A DNA stretch of 34,542 bases from GCA-2689995 sp964529325 (GTDB lineage: Bacteria; Fidelibacterota; Marinisomatia; SCGC-AAA003-L08; GCA-2689995), in NCBI GenBank assembly GCA_964529325.1, contig CAZGWH010000020.1:1-34542 (forward strand), read 5' to 3'. Positions 34,442 through 34,542 of the stretch are shown piece by piece. The notes below the pieces were generated by a model. That model was not told the origin of the DNA, made no database searches, and was given only the letters and a program-made list of their open reading frames with translations. Position 1 is the stretch's first letter, and each line of letters opens with the position of its first letter. The position numbers and the translations under genes are program-made.

Positions 34442-34542
34442 TTTATTTTCCTTATATTTTGGACTTAATTATAATAATTCACATAAATAATCTATTAAAT
34501 ATTAAAATTAATTACAAGAATTATTTTATTTTTATGCATGAA

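Overview
The window is AT-rich bacterial DNA. It most likely comes from a marine member of the FCB superphylum, and Candidatus Marinimicrobia (SAR406) is my best guess. Four giant secreted proteins end in a type IX secretion (T9SS) C-terminal sorting domain of the 'NPFNP' type. The Cys-rich 'GC.D..A.NY...A..DDGSC' modules, the low GC and the patchy use of Shine-Dalgarno sites also fit. The phylum call is an inference from these features, not a marker-gene result.

Left part (1-24660, + strand): six consecutive genes for exported, mostly enormous, modular proteins. In order they are: a 5'-truncated T9SS protein (A, 1-3186); a 650-residue protein ending in a canonical dockerin and lacking a T9SS tail (B, 3254-5203); a T9SS protein with a cysteine-bearing thrombospondin type 3 array (C, 5263-9816); a 2400-residue protein with cadherin/VCBS-like, PKD-like, cohesin-like and lamin-tail modules (D, 9834-17036); a single free-standing cohesin-like domain (E, 17275-17766); and a 2279-residue fibronectin type III protein (F, 17821-24660). 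In F, at least five FN3 domains are interrupted at the same place by other folded domains: Notch/LNR-like, PPC and 'GDGICC'. The proteins share modules with each other, and cohesin-like and dockerin-like modules occur side by side. The locus therefore looks like a set of calcium-dependent cell-surface or matrix proteins that may bind one another.

Middle (24866-27909, + strand): an abutting operon of a methylmalonyl-CoA mutase large subunit, a biotin-protein ligase without a repressor domain, and type III pantothenate kinase. This is a CoA/propionate/biotin theme.

Right part (27927-34441, - strand, read right to left): ssb, a small exported basic protein, queF, an aspartate-type aminotransferase, rpmE, prfA, prmC, a UbiA-family prenyltransferase resembling the archaeal ether-lipid enzyme, and a GMP reductase-like enzyme. 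rpmE-prfA-prmC is a translation module: L31, RF1 and the RF1 methylase. coaX and the GMP reductase gene converge with only 17 bp between them.

No stretch longer than 300 bp lacks a gene. The largest gaps are 17037-17274 and 24661-24865; both are AT-rich and I see no RNA gene in them. I found no tRNA, rRNA, insertion sequence or CRISPR array.
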